Assembly: GCA_033439265.1 (NCBI GenBank)
Contig: JAVTVX010000020.1
Span: 18,618,001-18,682,000 of the forward strand
Direction: 5' to 3'
Source of the DNA: Dillenia suffruticosa
Lineage: Eukaryota > Streptophyta > Magnoliopsida > Dilleniales > Dilleniaceae
DNA length: 64,000 nucleotides
Shown here: positions 45,601 through 55,869 of the stretch, one piece after another
Numbering within the stretch: the stretch's first letter is position 1
How the letters are laid out: the number at the start of each line of letters is the position of its first letter
Program-made: the position numbers and the translations under genes
The notes under the pieces: model-generated
Databases searched by the model: none
Told to the model about the DNA's origin: nothing
Seen by the model: the letters and a program-made list of their open reading frames with translations, nothing else

Positions 45601-47610
45601 GATATGAGTATGTTACTCTTTCTTCTTTCTTTCCTTTTTGAGGGGCTGTGGGTTGGGAGGGGGATTGCAGTGAACAGACTTTAAAGAGATTTGGTCAAAA
45701 ACTAGGCAGTCAATCATATCCTACATAATTTGCAGTAGTGCTAAGTGATGCAAAAATTAGAAGAAATTTTTTAATTGAACACCATACAAGAACAATTTGT
45801 GGGAAACAATTACCTCATTGTACGTGGTTCTCCCCTTGCTTTCAACCTTTTCACAAACTAGACAAAAGGACAGGTAAGAAGGACAAAATCATAAAAAGAG
45901 GTGAAAACCATCAGAAACAAATTTAAGGGCACATAAGTTACACATTCAACACGCCACAGGCTTACACCTCATGCAATATACTAAATGATACAGAACTTAT
46001 TTAATTAAAAAATAAAAATAAAGACAAAGATAAGCACCTTTCATGCTAAACTGGCGAAGCCCTCTACCACCCTTATCACCTCCAACTGCACGTTGACCTC
46101 TCTTTTTTTTCCTGCCACTGTTTTACAAACATTAATCAATTAGGTTTTATTTTTCTTTTTGACAGAATAAGAATCAAACTTTATTCAAGGAAGAAGAAAA
46201 AGAGGAATGCCATAATAAGGAGAATAAACTATCCTCTACAGAGAAACATAGGATATGCCTATGATAAAAGAAAGATACAAGGACATTTAATTAAATAAAC
46301 CTGTCCTTCTTGACCTCAGGGAAAAGAGTTCTCTCAAATTTCTAGCAAGTGACCAGAAAAATGCTAAGAAAGCAATCCATAACAATCACCATAAAATTTC
46401 CATCAGAATATACCCCCAAAATATTTTTTGCATCCTTCCTCAGACCAAAACCTTCGAATTCTATGGGAGAAAACTCTTAAAAATGTCAAAAATCTATTCC
46501 ATAAATAATATAGTTGAAATTTGTAAATAACAAAAGGTCCTTCAGCAGGAAAAAGCTCCAACCAAGGTTGCCTTATTCATTTGGGAGTTACTTGGAGCAG
46601 AATGCTAACACAAGAAAATCTTCAGAAAAGAGGAATACTCTTGTCAATGAGATATTATTTCTCCATGCTTCTATTTACTAAATGGGTTTAAGGGGTATTT
46701 CATTTGGGAAGCTTGTGTTCTGGTTGGTTTTGTAGGATTGGATGTTAAGACTTTGAGGGGGTTGAAAGACCCCCCTCCAATTTATGTAGATTTTTTGCTT
46801 CAAACTCTCCATTTGTGGATTTCTTCTTTCTTTTTCATCTCTGACAAGCATGTTTTCTCCAACATGCATGTAGACTTTGAGGGTGCTTATCTCTCAATGC
46901 GGTTTTTTCTCTCTTATTGCAAAAGAAAAGAAAAGAAACGAAACAATTCCCTCCTTGGAGAATTGTCACCAAGAAGATACATTCAAGTCAAGAACGTTCT
47001 GGGTCCAAATCCAGACACCCCTTAAAATTGACAACTAGGAATGGAGGAAACAAACTCCCCCAGATCATGAATAGGTCATAAAATATTCAAGTGATATCAA
47101 TTCACATGCCAAGTCAATAGCTAAATATTGCTCATCAAAATTGACATATTTCAACAAGTAACATATTTGCAAACAAGTTGAAATCGTTCTCTATATCAGT
47201 TGCAAAATGAATCATGCCAATTCAACGATCAACTGCCAATACTACTCACCTAATGTGACATTCCACCAAACCAAGATTAAAACAACCAACATACAACAAA
47301 TTATCAACATGAACTCAAGCGAAAATGCAAACAAAAGAGAGATTAAGAAAAAAAGGAAAAAGGAAACTCACCCAGCAGCACCTTGAGATCCAGCATCGTC
47401 ACCATGTATGTCAAGATGATTCAATCTCAGGAATGTACTCTCACTGGCAGGCGTCGCCGCCGCTGCACCCGCTGTCGGCTCGCTCCTACTGGACGGAGAG
47501 CCAACGCTGCCGCTTGACACCGATTGGCCAGAAACTGTGGTGCCCCACGACCTTGTGGCCGCTCGAGTATTCCTCTCTCCATCTTCTCTGTAGTTTGCTC
47601 CAGTTACCAT
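30629..47610 (-). CDS. DPB: DP transcription factor, E2F dimerisation partner (DPB type)
   Basis: DP proteins pair with E2F and bind TTTSSCGC promoter sites to control S-phase genes in the nucleus. Coding exons, 5' to 3' on the minus strand: 47372-47610, 46038-46117, 45814-45857, 42538-42600, 42294-42440, 42109-42177, 41322-41420, 31075-31145, 30629-30863. Every junction has GT...AG and phases agree, giving 1047 bases, 348 residues. N-terminus: [20 protein letters not shown] and [20 protein letters not shown], characteristic of DPB. A basic [11 protein letters not shown] stretch leads into the winged-helix DNA-binding domain ([30 protein letters not shown], then [20 protein letters not shown]). 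The coiled-coil dimerisation region ([20 protein letters not shown]) and DP conserved region 2 ([27 protein letters not shown]) follow. Slightly shorter than Arabidopsis DPB at the C-terminus. No stop or frameshift. Intron 7 is 10.2 kb. Confidence 0.95.
31955..31984. repeat. 13-bp inverted repeat (hairpin)
   Basis: TGGTGATAAGTGT and its exact reverse complement ACACTTATCACCA with a 4-base loop. The left arm and bases just before it (GGATGATACTTTTTGGTGA) recur near 37161 and 39250. Confidence 0.85.
32224..32440 (-). other. Unassigned coding-like stretch inside DPB intron 7
   Basis: On the minus strand an open run of about 65 codons ends at a TAG near 32224-32226. It has an amphipathic, charged composition ([20 protein letters not shown]). 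I do not recognise it. It may be a fragment of a captured or retrocopied gene, or chance in purine-rich DNA. It does not belong to DPB. Confidence 0.3.
32798..32848. repeat. (CT)n microsatellite
   Basis: About 25 CT repeats at the presumed 5' side of the LINE. Further CT-rich runs continue to about 33345, and an (AT)n tract lies at about 33606-33655. Confidence 0.9.
33845..36790 (+). pseudogene. RTE-type LINE ORF: endonuclease and reverse transcriptase
   Basis: Encodes the enzyme that nicks the target and copies LINE RNA. Endonuclease: [12 protein letters not shown] (33985-34020), LQETKWVGE, then [16 protein letters not shown] and TQHRLLVLD (34386-34700) after a TAA at 34325. A stop follows LVLDMRV (about 34707). 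[17 protein letters not shown] to 35415, a stop and frameshift, then 35626-36618 with [34 protein letters not shown] and the active-site FADD at 36031-36042. The Cys-rich thumb and tail ([33 protein letters not shown]) follow, then a frameshift near 36600 with [11 protein letters not shown] continuing to about 36790. At least three stops and two or three frameshifts. Confidence 0.9.
37077..37290. repeat. Copy 1 of an intronic dispersed repeat
   Basis: Aligns through most of its length with 39165-39375: CTTCCAAACATCGCATCAG, ATACAACTGAGAATAACTAG, GGATGATACTTTTTGGT, ACATGGTCTC, CTACATTG and CTACCCACC occur in the same order in both. Confidence 0.8.
38361..38690. repeat. 167-bp tandem repeat in DPB intron 7
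   Basis: Two units starting GATCTGAAAAAGATCT (38361) and GATCTGACAAAGATCT (38528). Each runs through AGAGATCAAC, CAAAGTGAATCCAATTGTAC and CCACAAATTAG. A third, partial and poorer copy lies upstream at about 38310-38360. Confidence 0.8.
39128..39540. repeat. Copies 2 and 3 of the intronic repeat, in tandem
   Basis: Unit starts AGGAGACATATCTGATCC (39128) and AGGAGACAAATCTAATCC (39381), period about 253. The second unit stops near 39540. Between the shared segments lie (AAT)n runs. Confidence 0.8.
40215..40366. repeat. 76-bp tandem duplication
   Basis: Units 40215-40290 and 40291-40366 differ by one base (GGACAAAG against GGACTAAG). The near identity points to a recent duplication within the intron. 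Confidence 0.93.
42601..45813 (-). other. DPB intron 3, 3.2 kb
   Basis: Non-coding DNA between the exon ending TTYNE and the exon starting [10 protein letters not shown]. It has an (AAT)n tract at 45025-45052. At about 43770-43860 a TTTTTTGATAGG motif resembles the A/T-rich ends of common plant retroposons. No gene seen. Confidence 0.75.
46530..46960 (+). mobile_element. L1-like LINE fragment in DPB intron 1
   Basis: A plus-strand stretch at about 46548-46665 translates, across one frameshift, to [14 protein letters not shown] and then [17 protein letters not shown]. This resembles the RT zinc-binding region (zf-RVT) at the C-terminus of plant L1 LINE proteins. What follows, to about 46960, shows only loose similarity. 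It is antisense to DPB. Only a small 3' piece is present. Confidence 0.5.
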
Positions 47611-48707
47611 AACTGCTCAATCCCAGAATGACATTCAAAATTAATTTAAGAATCCGAAAAGCCCATGAATAAATCTTAAATTTGAGGAGAACCCAGATGA
47701 AAACGGACCTTATAAATTCTGGGTTTTGAAAGATTTGAGGGTATAAGGTTGACCAGCATAAGTTGTCCCTCTCCCTCTCTCCCCCTTTTAAGCACGAGGA
47801 ATGTTGGGATAACTACCGTCTGGCAGTCTATCGCGGGAGAGACGTGTGATCTAACACGGAAAGACGTCGAAAAGAAACGTGTCGCGAGGGATTTCAATCA
47901 CATTGAGGGTTTGATCTGTGACTTGCTCCCCGTGCCCAACTCTTTTCCGATAATTTTTATTTTTCACTTATTTTTTTTTACTATGCATTGAATATCACCC
48001 GATATCTAAAGTTTTATCTCAATTCATCCGGATCAATTTATCCTCAAGCACCCTTTACCAACAATTCTATAATCCTTCGACCATTAATATAATAAATATC
48101 AATATCTACTCAAATTATTTAAATTAATTTACATTTTATTTACCTATTCCAAAAATTAAAAACCTTATCAATATAATGTTTCTCCAGCTCTATGTCATAG
48201 GCTAGGCATTATCAAATAAAAGGACAGTTGGTTAAACGAGTGAAAATTAATAATAAAATTAAAATTCGTATAATTTGTGAATGAGATTTAAAAATAAAAA
48301 GATTTTAAAAATCAAGTAAAAATATAAATTTTTTAAACTCATCTTTAAAATTTTTTATTTGATTCCAAATTTCATTTCGATTTCCAAATAAGCACACCCT
48401 AAGTTTTCCTTGATTTAGTCTTTTTCCATTATTATTACCTTTAATGAACAGGGGGATTGATTTTATTTGACTAAGAATGGGAAGCCCATTAAAATTTACT
48501 CAATCAGATAGTATTATGACCATGTTCACAGAGTTAAAATGATTTAGTTAAAATTTAATATTTTTAATTAAAAATAAAATATTTGATTGAGCACTTTGGC
48601 ACCCTAAGCAACACAGTTAGGTTAGGAAGATCTTGATGATAGGTGAAGACACACAAATCTATTCTTGATGTTAATTTATTAAGCTAATTCTTTGAAAATG
48701 AAAATCT
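47611..48707 (-). promoter_or_regulatory. DPB upstream region, promoter not mapped
   Basis: Region between the DPB start codon and the copia B LTR. 47645-47900 holds the likely 5' UTR; a possible 5' UTR intron would have a GTCCG donor near 47710 and a TTGAGCAG acceptor just before the ATG. The minus strand near 47831-47840 reads TCTCCCGC, seven of eight bases of the E2F site TTTCCCGC. Beyond 48000 it is AT-rich with no gene. Confidence 0.45.
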
Positions 48708-49110
48708 TGTTATAAACTAAAGAGAATACTAAGAAAAAGAAAATAAAAGAGAAACATAGAAATTTCTTATTCTCGTTCATAAAATAAAGTTACAAAAGGG
48801 CATTTATACAACTTGAGATTTGTACATAAATGGAGAGTTTTAAAATCAAACTAATCAAATATGTTTTCAAATATGTGATATTTTCATATTGTAATATTGA
48901 TATATAAAAAGTGTTGCTAATATCAATATTAGTATCATGTATATATTTTTAAAATATTCTTATTCTTTTTTTTTTGTTATACAAAAATTTGAATCTGGGA
49001 TCAGTAATTTGAGGGAGGAATGTTTGTATCACTATACTGTTCTCTTGGGGATTAAGATATTCGCATTCCATATATTGGATATCCATCCAAATTTTTTAGA
49101 GTTTATAACA
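48708..49110 (-). repeat. Left (3') LTR of copia B
   Basis: 403 bp, starting TGTTATAAACTAAAG and ending AGAGTTTATAACA, so the ends form an inverted repeat of about 10 bp. It aligns with 55870-56114 over its first 215 or so bases, including GAATACTAAGAAAAAG, ATAAATGGAGAGTT and CAAATATGTGATATTTT. Confidence 0.88.
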
Positions 49111-49120
49111 CTCCCCCTGG
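49111..49120 (-). other. Polypurine tract of copia B
   Basis: Minus strand CCAGGGGGAG immediately inside the LTR, the site that primes plus-strand DNA synthesis. Confidence 0.85.
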
Positions 49121-49149
49121 ATGTGCATTACACAAAGAATAAGTCACAT

Positions 49150-51107
49150 TAAAAATTTATTAGAAAAAAACCCAGTGGGGAAAAAATCTAGTGAAAGAAA
49201 AATAATATATTATTCAAAATATTTGATAATATACTTACTCTCTCTTTTGAGAACATCCCATGAAATTTTTAAATCAATACATTCTGATTCTTTTTTACCA
49301 ATGTTGTAAAGATAGCAACTAGTAGAGATTTTGTAAATAAATCTACTAAATTTTCACCTAATCGAATTTGTTGAACACTATATCACCATTTTTTTTAAGT
49401 TCATGACCGAAAAAATTGGTAAAATATTGTTTGTTCTATTGCATTTAATATATTCTTCCTTGAGTTGGACAATACATACTGCATTATTCTCATACGAGAC
49501 TATTGTTACCTTTTTCCCTAAGCATAAACTATAAATTTCTCATATATACTAAATCATAGATCTTAACTATATGCATTCGCGACTAATTTCATGGATTAAA
49601 ATTTCATCATGATACAATGATATAACTTTATTGTTTGTTTCATAAAATGTCATGAAATGGCGGTGCCACCATATGTGAACACATATTTAGTTGTGATCGA
49701 GCATAATAAGAATTTGTTTAATTTGATCGAGTAATGTTTCCAAGAATTGCAATTACATGCTTATGATGGTTTAAATCTTTTTGATAATTTTATATAAATG
49801 TTTTTATCCAGTGGACCATATAAATAACTTATAACGATATCCATTAAATGTAAATCGAGTCTCTTTTGTATAGTTAGATCGATTAAAAATCGAAAAATAG
49901 TCACATCCATCATAGGAGAGTATGTTGCATCATAATCAATATCACATCTCTGGGAAAATGCTTATGTAACTAAACATAGTTTATATCTCATAATTTCATC
50001 TTTCTCATTCTGTTTTCGTACAAAAACTCATTTGTATCCCACTAATTTTACACCAATAGGTTACATACTACTGGCCCGAAAAAATTTATTTTGTCAAGAG
50101 ATTTCAATTGTGATTCAATTACATCTTTCCATTTTAGTCAATCATATCTATATCTACATTCCTCAATAACCTTGGTTCAAAATCCTTATTTTCATTCTCA
50201 ATAATCATTGCTATTTGGTATACAAAAATATCATCAATATTAACATTATTTTGGTTCCATATTTCTCCAGGTATAACATAACTTATTAAGATTTCATGAT
50301 TATCAATATTTTCATATACTTGATGTTCTTCTGGAACAATATCCATGGCTGGTATACCTTTAAGACATACAATATTTTCGTTTAAATCATCTAATTTCTT
50401 TACTACTTTTATATTACGGGAATTTTTATTTTTGGAACGAATGAGTCTATTACGCTTTGTTTGTGTTTTAGACTCATTAATAATATTATATTGTCTTTCA
50501 AGGATATCAATTCTAATATGAGTATTAACAGTCGAAATATGTAACTTAGACACTCTTTTGTGGTTAGTAAATGTATCTGTCAATTGATTTGTTAATTTAG
50601 TAAATGAATCAATTTTTGAACTTCCGGTTCACATTGTTTGTTCGATAATCAAGATAAATCCAACTGATTTTAATTTCAGGTTGTTTATTCTTTTCTCCTT
50701 CTAATGTTTGGAAAACAAACTTGTCATAATGACAATTAGCAAAATAAGCCGTAAACAAATTTCTTATCATGGGTTCAATATATTTAATAATCGATGGAGA
50801 TTCATACCCAACGCATATTCCTAATCTCCTTTGGGGTCATATCTTTGTTCATTGTGGTGGGACGATAGCAACATATGCTACACTCCAAAAATTCTCATGT
50901 AGGAGATATTCAGTTTTTGACCATAAACTAAATGTCAAGGGGAGAAATTATTACCATTTGTTGGTCGAATGCAAATAAGTGTTGTTGAGTGTAAAATAGC
51001 ATACTCCAAGCAAAAACTGATAATTTTGCTCTTATAAATAAGGGTCTTGCAATCAATTAAATACACGTAATGAGTGATTTTATTAGACCATTTTGAGTGT
51101 GAACAGT
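49150..51107 (-). pseudogene. copia B pol, distal part: integrase end, RT, RNase H
   Basis: Going right to left. The sequence just after the CACTA site encodes the integrase VHTQNGL segment. 50134-50583 is an open linker between integrase and RT (ENIDNHEILISYVIPGEIWN). RT pieces in mixed frames lie at 49800-50100, including a WDTNEFLYENRMRKMK segment and DVILIMMQHTL. The RT active-site half is missing through deletion. RNase H remains at 49270-49560 (VTIVSYENNAVCIVQLKE). Stops and frameshifts are frequent. Confidence 0.75.
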
Positions 51108-51129
51108 CACTATAAAAAAAAGCTTTTTA

Positions 51130-51500
51130 GCCACAAATTTAGCGATAAAAAATTTTTCGTTGCTAATAACGCATCGCAAAAATTTAGCGACGAAAATTAG
51201 AAATCCGTCGCTAAATTTAACGACAAAAATCTGAAATCCATTGCTAAATTTAATGAAAAATAATTTTTCATCGCTAAAATTCGTCACAAAATTTAGTGAC
51301 GAAAAATTATACGTCGCTAACTTAGCGACATAAAAAAATACGTTACTAAATTTAGCGACGAAAATCTAAAATTCGTCGCTAAATTTAGCGACAGATAATT
51401 TTTTACGCTAAAATCTGTCGCTAATTTAAGAAAAAAAAAAGTCCGTCTAAAAATTATTCGTCCCTAATTTAGCGACGAATAAAAAAATCCGTCGTTGATT
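51130..51500. repeat. CACTA left subterminal repeats
   Basis: More than ten copies of TTTAGCGACGAAAA or close variants in both orientations, the kind of array bound by CACTA TnpA-like proteins in known elements. Confidence 0.85.
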
Positions 51501-51510
51501 CCAAATTCGT

Positions 51511-51750
51511 CGAAATGCCCATGGAGCACAGGGAGCGCACGTGCCTGGACAGGCCCTTGCCCACCCAAGCCAGCACTAGCCTGGAAGCCACATGCCTGGA
51601 CGGGCCCCACCCACCCCCACACACCCGAGCCAGCACCAACCTGCAAGCTGCCCGCCCGCCCGAGCCAGCACCCCCATCTGCAAGGGCTCCCGCTCCCGCG
51701 TCAGCCCTCCTCAGCCCTCCTCACTTAATTGTTGAAAATGCCGCTTTGCC
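51511..51750 (-). repeat. GC-rich minisatellite, left half of the CACTA element
   Basis: About 240 bases with a repeated unit of about 45-55 bp built around CCGAGCCAGCACC / CAAGCCAGCACTAGCC. GC-rich in an otherwise AT-rich element. Frames in it are compositional. Confidence 0.75.
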
Positions 51751-51764
51751 TCCTGCCTCCACCG

Positions 51765-51830
51765 TGGTTCGAACTCCTGCACACCTGCACGCACACGCAT
51801 AAGCATAAACCTGTAAACCACTGAGTCAAA
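51765..51830 (-). other. tRNA-like promoter motif, minus strand
   Basis: Minus strand A-box-like TGACTCAGTGG (51818-51828) and B-box-like AGTTCGAACCA (51765-51775), about 50 bases apart. It points left, toward the GC-rich minisatellite. Not a complete tRNA. Confidence 0.5.
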
Positions 51831-52440
51831 TGATATTATGTGATATAATTTTTTTTTACTTATTATCTTTCCTTCACATTTTTCTAATAATAATAAAATA
51901 ATATATAATAACAATTTAAAATAATAAATATAATAACTTTTTTTATTTAAACCACCAACCTAAAATAATATTAATTAAAAATATTAAATACGATAATTTT
52001 TAATAAAATAAAAAAAATAAAATACTAATTTAAAATAAAATAATAAATTAATTAAAAATATATTAATATTATATTTTGTTTTCTTTTTTTTTCTTTTATT
52101 TTATTATTTTATTATTCTTTTTCATTTTTATTTTATTTTTCTAATCCATAGTTTAAAAATGGATTACAGTATCTCAATAATATAAAATTATAATTATCAA
52201 TAAATTATAATATATTAATAATTTAAAAAATCTATATAAATCACAAAATATTTTTATTCGTTTGAATATATAAGAAATTTCAATATAATTAATATATATA
52301 AGAAATTTCATTAATAAGAATAGAAAGGAAAAAAAAATCCAAAAATAGAGATGAGAGTAAGAGAAGAAAAAAAAAAGTGATAATAGAAAACAAATGAGAA
52401 GGAAGAAAGAAAAAAAAATATATTATCACACAACACTAAG
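51831..52440. other. AT-rich centre of the CACTA element
   Basis: About 600 bases, A/T-rich, without genes. It separates the two tRNA-like motifs. Confidence 0.7.
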
Positions 52441-52495
52441 CGGTGGTGTAGTGGCGATATGTCTTCCATTCAAATCAGGTTCGAATCCCTTCAAT
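52441..52495 (+). other. tRNA-like promoter motif, plus strand
   Basis: A-box TGGTGTAGTGG (52444-52454) and a perfect B-box GGTTCGAATCC (52478-52488), 34 bases apart. It points right toward the second GC-rich minisatellite. The flanks do not form a full tRNA cloverleaf by eye. Confidence 0.65.
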
Positions 52496-52534
52496 AGCAT
52501 TTATAGCATTTTTTTTAGCATTAAAACAATGAAC

Positions 52535-52855
52535 GATGGGCACCTGTGTGTGCATGCCTAGGCGCCAAGGTAGGCAGGCGCGCGTAGGGCATGGGCGCCC
52601 AGGTAGGCAGGTGCGCGCCAGCGCATGTGCGCCCCCTGCCTGCGCCCGGCGCCCGTGCGTGTATGTGCGGGCGCCCAGGCAGGCGCGCGCCCGCGCAAGC
52701 GTGCACCCTTGCCTGCGCCCGGCGCCCGTGCGTGCATGCGGGGGCACCCGGGCAGGGGCACACGCCTGCTTGCGCCCGGTGCCCGTGCGTGTATGCGCGG
52801 ACGCCCACGCAAGTGCGCGCGCCCAGCGCCCGCGCAGGCTCGCGCTGTCCGCCAG
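52535..52855 (+). repeat. GC-rich minisatellite, right half of the CACTA element
   Basis: About four units of 55-70 bp, each with GCCTGCGCCCGGCGCCCGTG or a close form followed by TGCATGC/TGTATGC and GGCGCCC. GC-rich with many CpG. Long overlapping frames on both strands here are artefacts. Confidence 0.8.
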
Positions 52856-52859
52856 ATTA

Positions 52860-53164
52860 ATATTTAATTAAAAAATTTGTATTATTGAATAAAATAATAC
52901 AAATAAAATAAAAGTTACCTATACAATAATAAAAAATATTAAATCAAACAAAAAAAGAAAAAATAATAAATTAATTAAAATATATATATAATTTAAATAA
53001 AATAAAATATATGGTTTTTTTTAAGAATTAAATAATATTATTCTTCTAAAAAAATGAAATATAATATAATAAAATAAAATGTAAATAAAATATTATAAAA
53101 TAATAATATGATTTGTTAATATAAATTAATAAAATAAAATAAAATTCTAATTAAAAAAAGATTA
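52860..53164. other. AT-rich spacer in the CACTA element
   Basis: A/T-rich DNA between the right minisatellite and the right subterminal repeats. No gene seen. Confidence 0.7.
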
Positions 53165-53720
53165 AATTCAGCGACGGATTTTAATCCGTCACTAAATTAC
53201 CAACGGATAAATTTTATCGTTGCTAAATTAAATTTTTAATTTAAATATTATATTAATATTTTATTTTATTTAATTATATATAAAAAATTTAGCGACGGAT
53301 TGAGATTTTTGTCGCTAAATTGAGCGACGGAAAACAAATCCGTCGTTAAATTAATTTTTAACTTAAATGTAACATATTAATAAAATAAACAAAAATAAAA
53401 TAAAATTCTATTTAAAAAAGATTAAATTTTGCGACGGATTTTAAATTCGTGGTAAAATTTAGCCACGAAATATTATTCGTCACTAATTAGCGACGAAATT
53501 TATAACGAAAAATTTTTTATCGCCAATTAATGACGAATTTAGCCACAAAAATTTTTTCGTCACTAATTAGCGACGAATTTAGTTACGAATGATGTATCCG
53601 TCGCTAATTTAACCACGACTTCCTTTTCGTCTCAAATTTTATGGCAAATTAGCGACGACAGTTTTTGTCGCTAAATTCGTCGTAAAATAGCAACGAATTT
53701 TTTTCATCGCGAAAATGTGT
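53165..53720. repeat. CACTA right subterminal repeats
   Basis: Arrays of AGCGACGGATTT and AGCGACGAATTT variants in both orientations, matching the type at the left end. Confidence 0.85.
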
Positions 53721-53749
53721 GGCTAAAACCGTGTTTTTTTGTAGTGAGT

Positions 53750-55507
53750 GAACATGTGTTACAAAATATTCTACATTTATCCAAATCAATATACAATATT
53801 CATTAAATTTTTGAGACGTAAATTCACTGATATTATCAAAATGAATTTTTTGATTAGATAATCTAAAAAATGTGTTTGTAATGAATTGAGCAAATAATCT
53901 TGCAAACGCCAAGTTGGGAGTTGGTAATAATGATTCATGTGATCACCTAGTGGATGTATCAATTAAAATCATAAAATATGAATGGACTACATGGTGGGTG
54001 TATAGGCCCACAAATATCTCCATGCATTCATTCCAAAAATTCAAGAAACTCATAATTTATTTTAGTTGGTGATGGTTTCATAATTAATTTGTCTGAGAGC
54101 AAACAACAAAAGCAAATTCATTAAATTGAAGAATTTTTTGATTTTTCAAAGAATTTCCACTTAAATCATTTATAATTTTTCGTATCATTATTGACTCAGA
54201 ATGGTCCAACTGGTCATGCCAAATAATAAAATTATTCAACTTAGAAAACTTTTGGTTTACTATTGCATATACTTCTCTTGCATTAATGTATGTATAATAC
54301 AAACCAGAAAAATATACTGTTAATTTTTCTAATATCCTTTTATCATCCAAGATTATACCCTAATATGAAGATACTCAATGTTCCTTTTACTTGTTGTCTC
54401 TATGTGATATTCATTTCTATGAATATTTTTAAAACTCAATAAATTTCTTTAAAATCTGGGAGAGTATAATATTTCATCAATTTCAAATTTAATTCCTCTA
54501 GATAAAAATATATTGGCTCTTCTGAAACCTTCTATCAATTTTGTATTACCAGATATAGTATTAACATTGGTCTCTTGCATTATTAGATAAGAAAAATATT
54601 TCTTATCTTTTAATATAGTGTGTATAGTGGCACCATTTGTGAGACATATATTTTCATCATTCATCGTGAATCGAACCAATAAACTATCTATATTTTTCAA
54701 TAAACAGATAAATATTTTAGAATTCATGACAATGTTAACACTGGTGAATTCTAATAAATTTATTTTCATGACAAAATATATTTATTTAAAATAAATCAAT
54801 CAATATAATATTTAAACATTTCAAATATTTTAGAATTCAATATGTTTAAAATAAAATACAATTGTATTCTAATGAATTCTAAGAAATTTATTTTGGACAC
54901 TCCCATTATCAATCAAGTGGTCAATTTTTCCTTCAGGAAGATAGAAGAAATAATTCTTATTTTTGAGTATTACACGTGTCGCAATACTATCAATGAGACA
55001 TTCATCTTTTTCGCCTTTTATTGATCTCAAAATATTTTTAGAACCTTTTAAAAACTTATCTTATTTTTTTCCATCATTATTGTCCCGCTTTTGGAGGTGA
55101 TGTTTGCTCTTTTAATTTGATAGCTCATGATTACTAATATCATCATAATTATTTCATTCTTGATCATGACCACTTCTGGTGATTGTTTTGTATAATAAAA
55201 AAATAATTATAAATTAATAAAGTAAATAAAAATCATTTTCCATCTTTTCTTTGTCTTGTTTTTTCATCATGCTTTTTCCACTTTTGGTGAATTTGATAAA
55301 TTTGTATAACTAATTTTGGTGGTTTGATAAATTTGCATAATCACGATAATTACTATAATCACGACATTTTCTATACTCATAACAATATTTAATCGCAATC
55401 ATTTCAGGGAATGGATTAGGATTAGTAGGTTGAGTTTCATGATTTTTCATGAATATTTTTGAGTTTCTTTTCCCAGTATTGCTACTACAAGAGCAAATTC
55501 GAGACAT
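53750..55507 (-). pseudogene. copia B gag tail, protease and integrase, proximal part
   Basis: 55310-55507: gag remnant (MKNHETQPTNPNPFPE). 54990 region: DECLIDSIATRVILKNKNYF. 54449-54769: a second, related segment, ICLTNGATIHTILKDKKYF, with a protease-like continuation (NVNTISGNTKLIEGFRRANI). 54084-54350: GAG-pre-integrase (FIIWHDQLDHSES). 53750-53912: integrase (FDNISEFTSQKFNEYC), cut by the CACTA insertion. The protease active-site triplet reads TNG in the second segment, where DSA/DSG is usual. Inactive. Confidence 0.78.
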
Positions 55508-55869
55508 GAAAAATGAATTTTTTTTCTTAATGAAAGCTTATTGATTAAATACATAGCGTTGTTATACTAAGTTTATGTTTTATAAAAGACCTTTGGATCA
55601 ATAGTCCATAAGATCTAGTTTCCAACCTATATATTTAATAAATAATAAGATTATTAAATTAAGGAAACAATAAATACAACAAAACTATGATAGTTTCTTT
55701 TTCCGATGTGGAAAATTAGAATAAGTTACAACTACAAAACATATTTTGAAAAATAATAATATTCAAAAAAATAATAAATAAAAGTTATAGAAAATTCATA
55801 CTAAAGAAATCTTATTCTTCGTTGGTGAAAATTTCGTACTCAGTTGAGTAGAATTCTGTACTGATAACA

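Larger units (their letters stand above)
51108..53746. mobile_element. Non-autonomous CACTA element, 2.6 kb
   Basis: Begins CACTATAAAAAAAAGC at 51108. It ends at 53746 with the inverted form, whose reverse complement is CACTACAAAAAAACAC. Both ends then read TTTTAGCCACA inward. The 3-bp target duplication AGT sits at 51105-51107 and 53747-53749. The flanking copia integrase frame resumes across the insertion. Subterminal arrays of a TTTAGCGACGAAAA-type motif fill about 51130-51500 and 53165-53720. No transposase is encoded, so movement would need a CACTA transposase supplied elsewhere. Confidence 0.92.

Noticed and set aside
52441-52495. A complete tRNA gene
   Set aside because: Only A and B boxes are present; acceptor and anticodon stems do not pair by eye.
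51495-52871. Many long overlapping Pro/Ala/Arg/Cys-rich frames on both strands
   Set aside because: They fall in GC-rich minisatellites of the CACTA element, overlap in most frames and show no domain; composition explains them.
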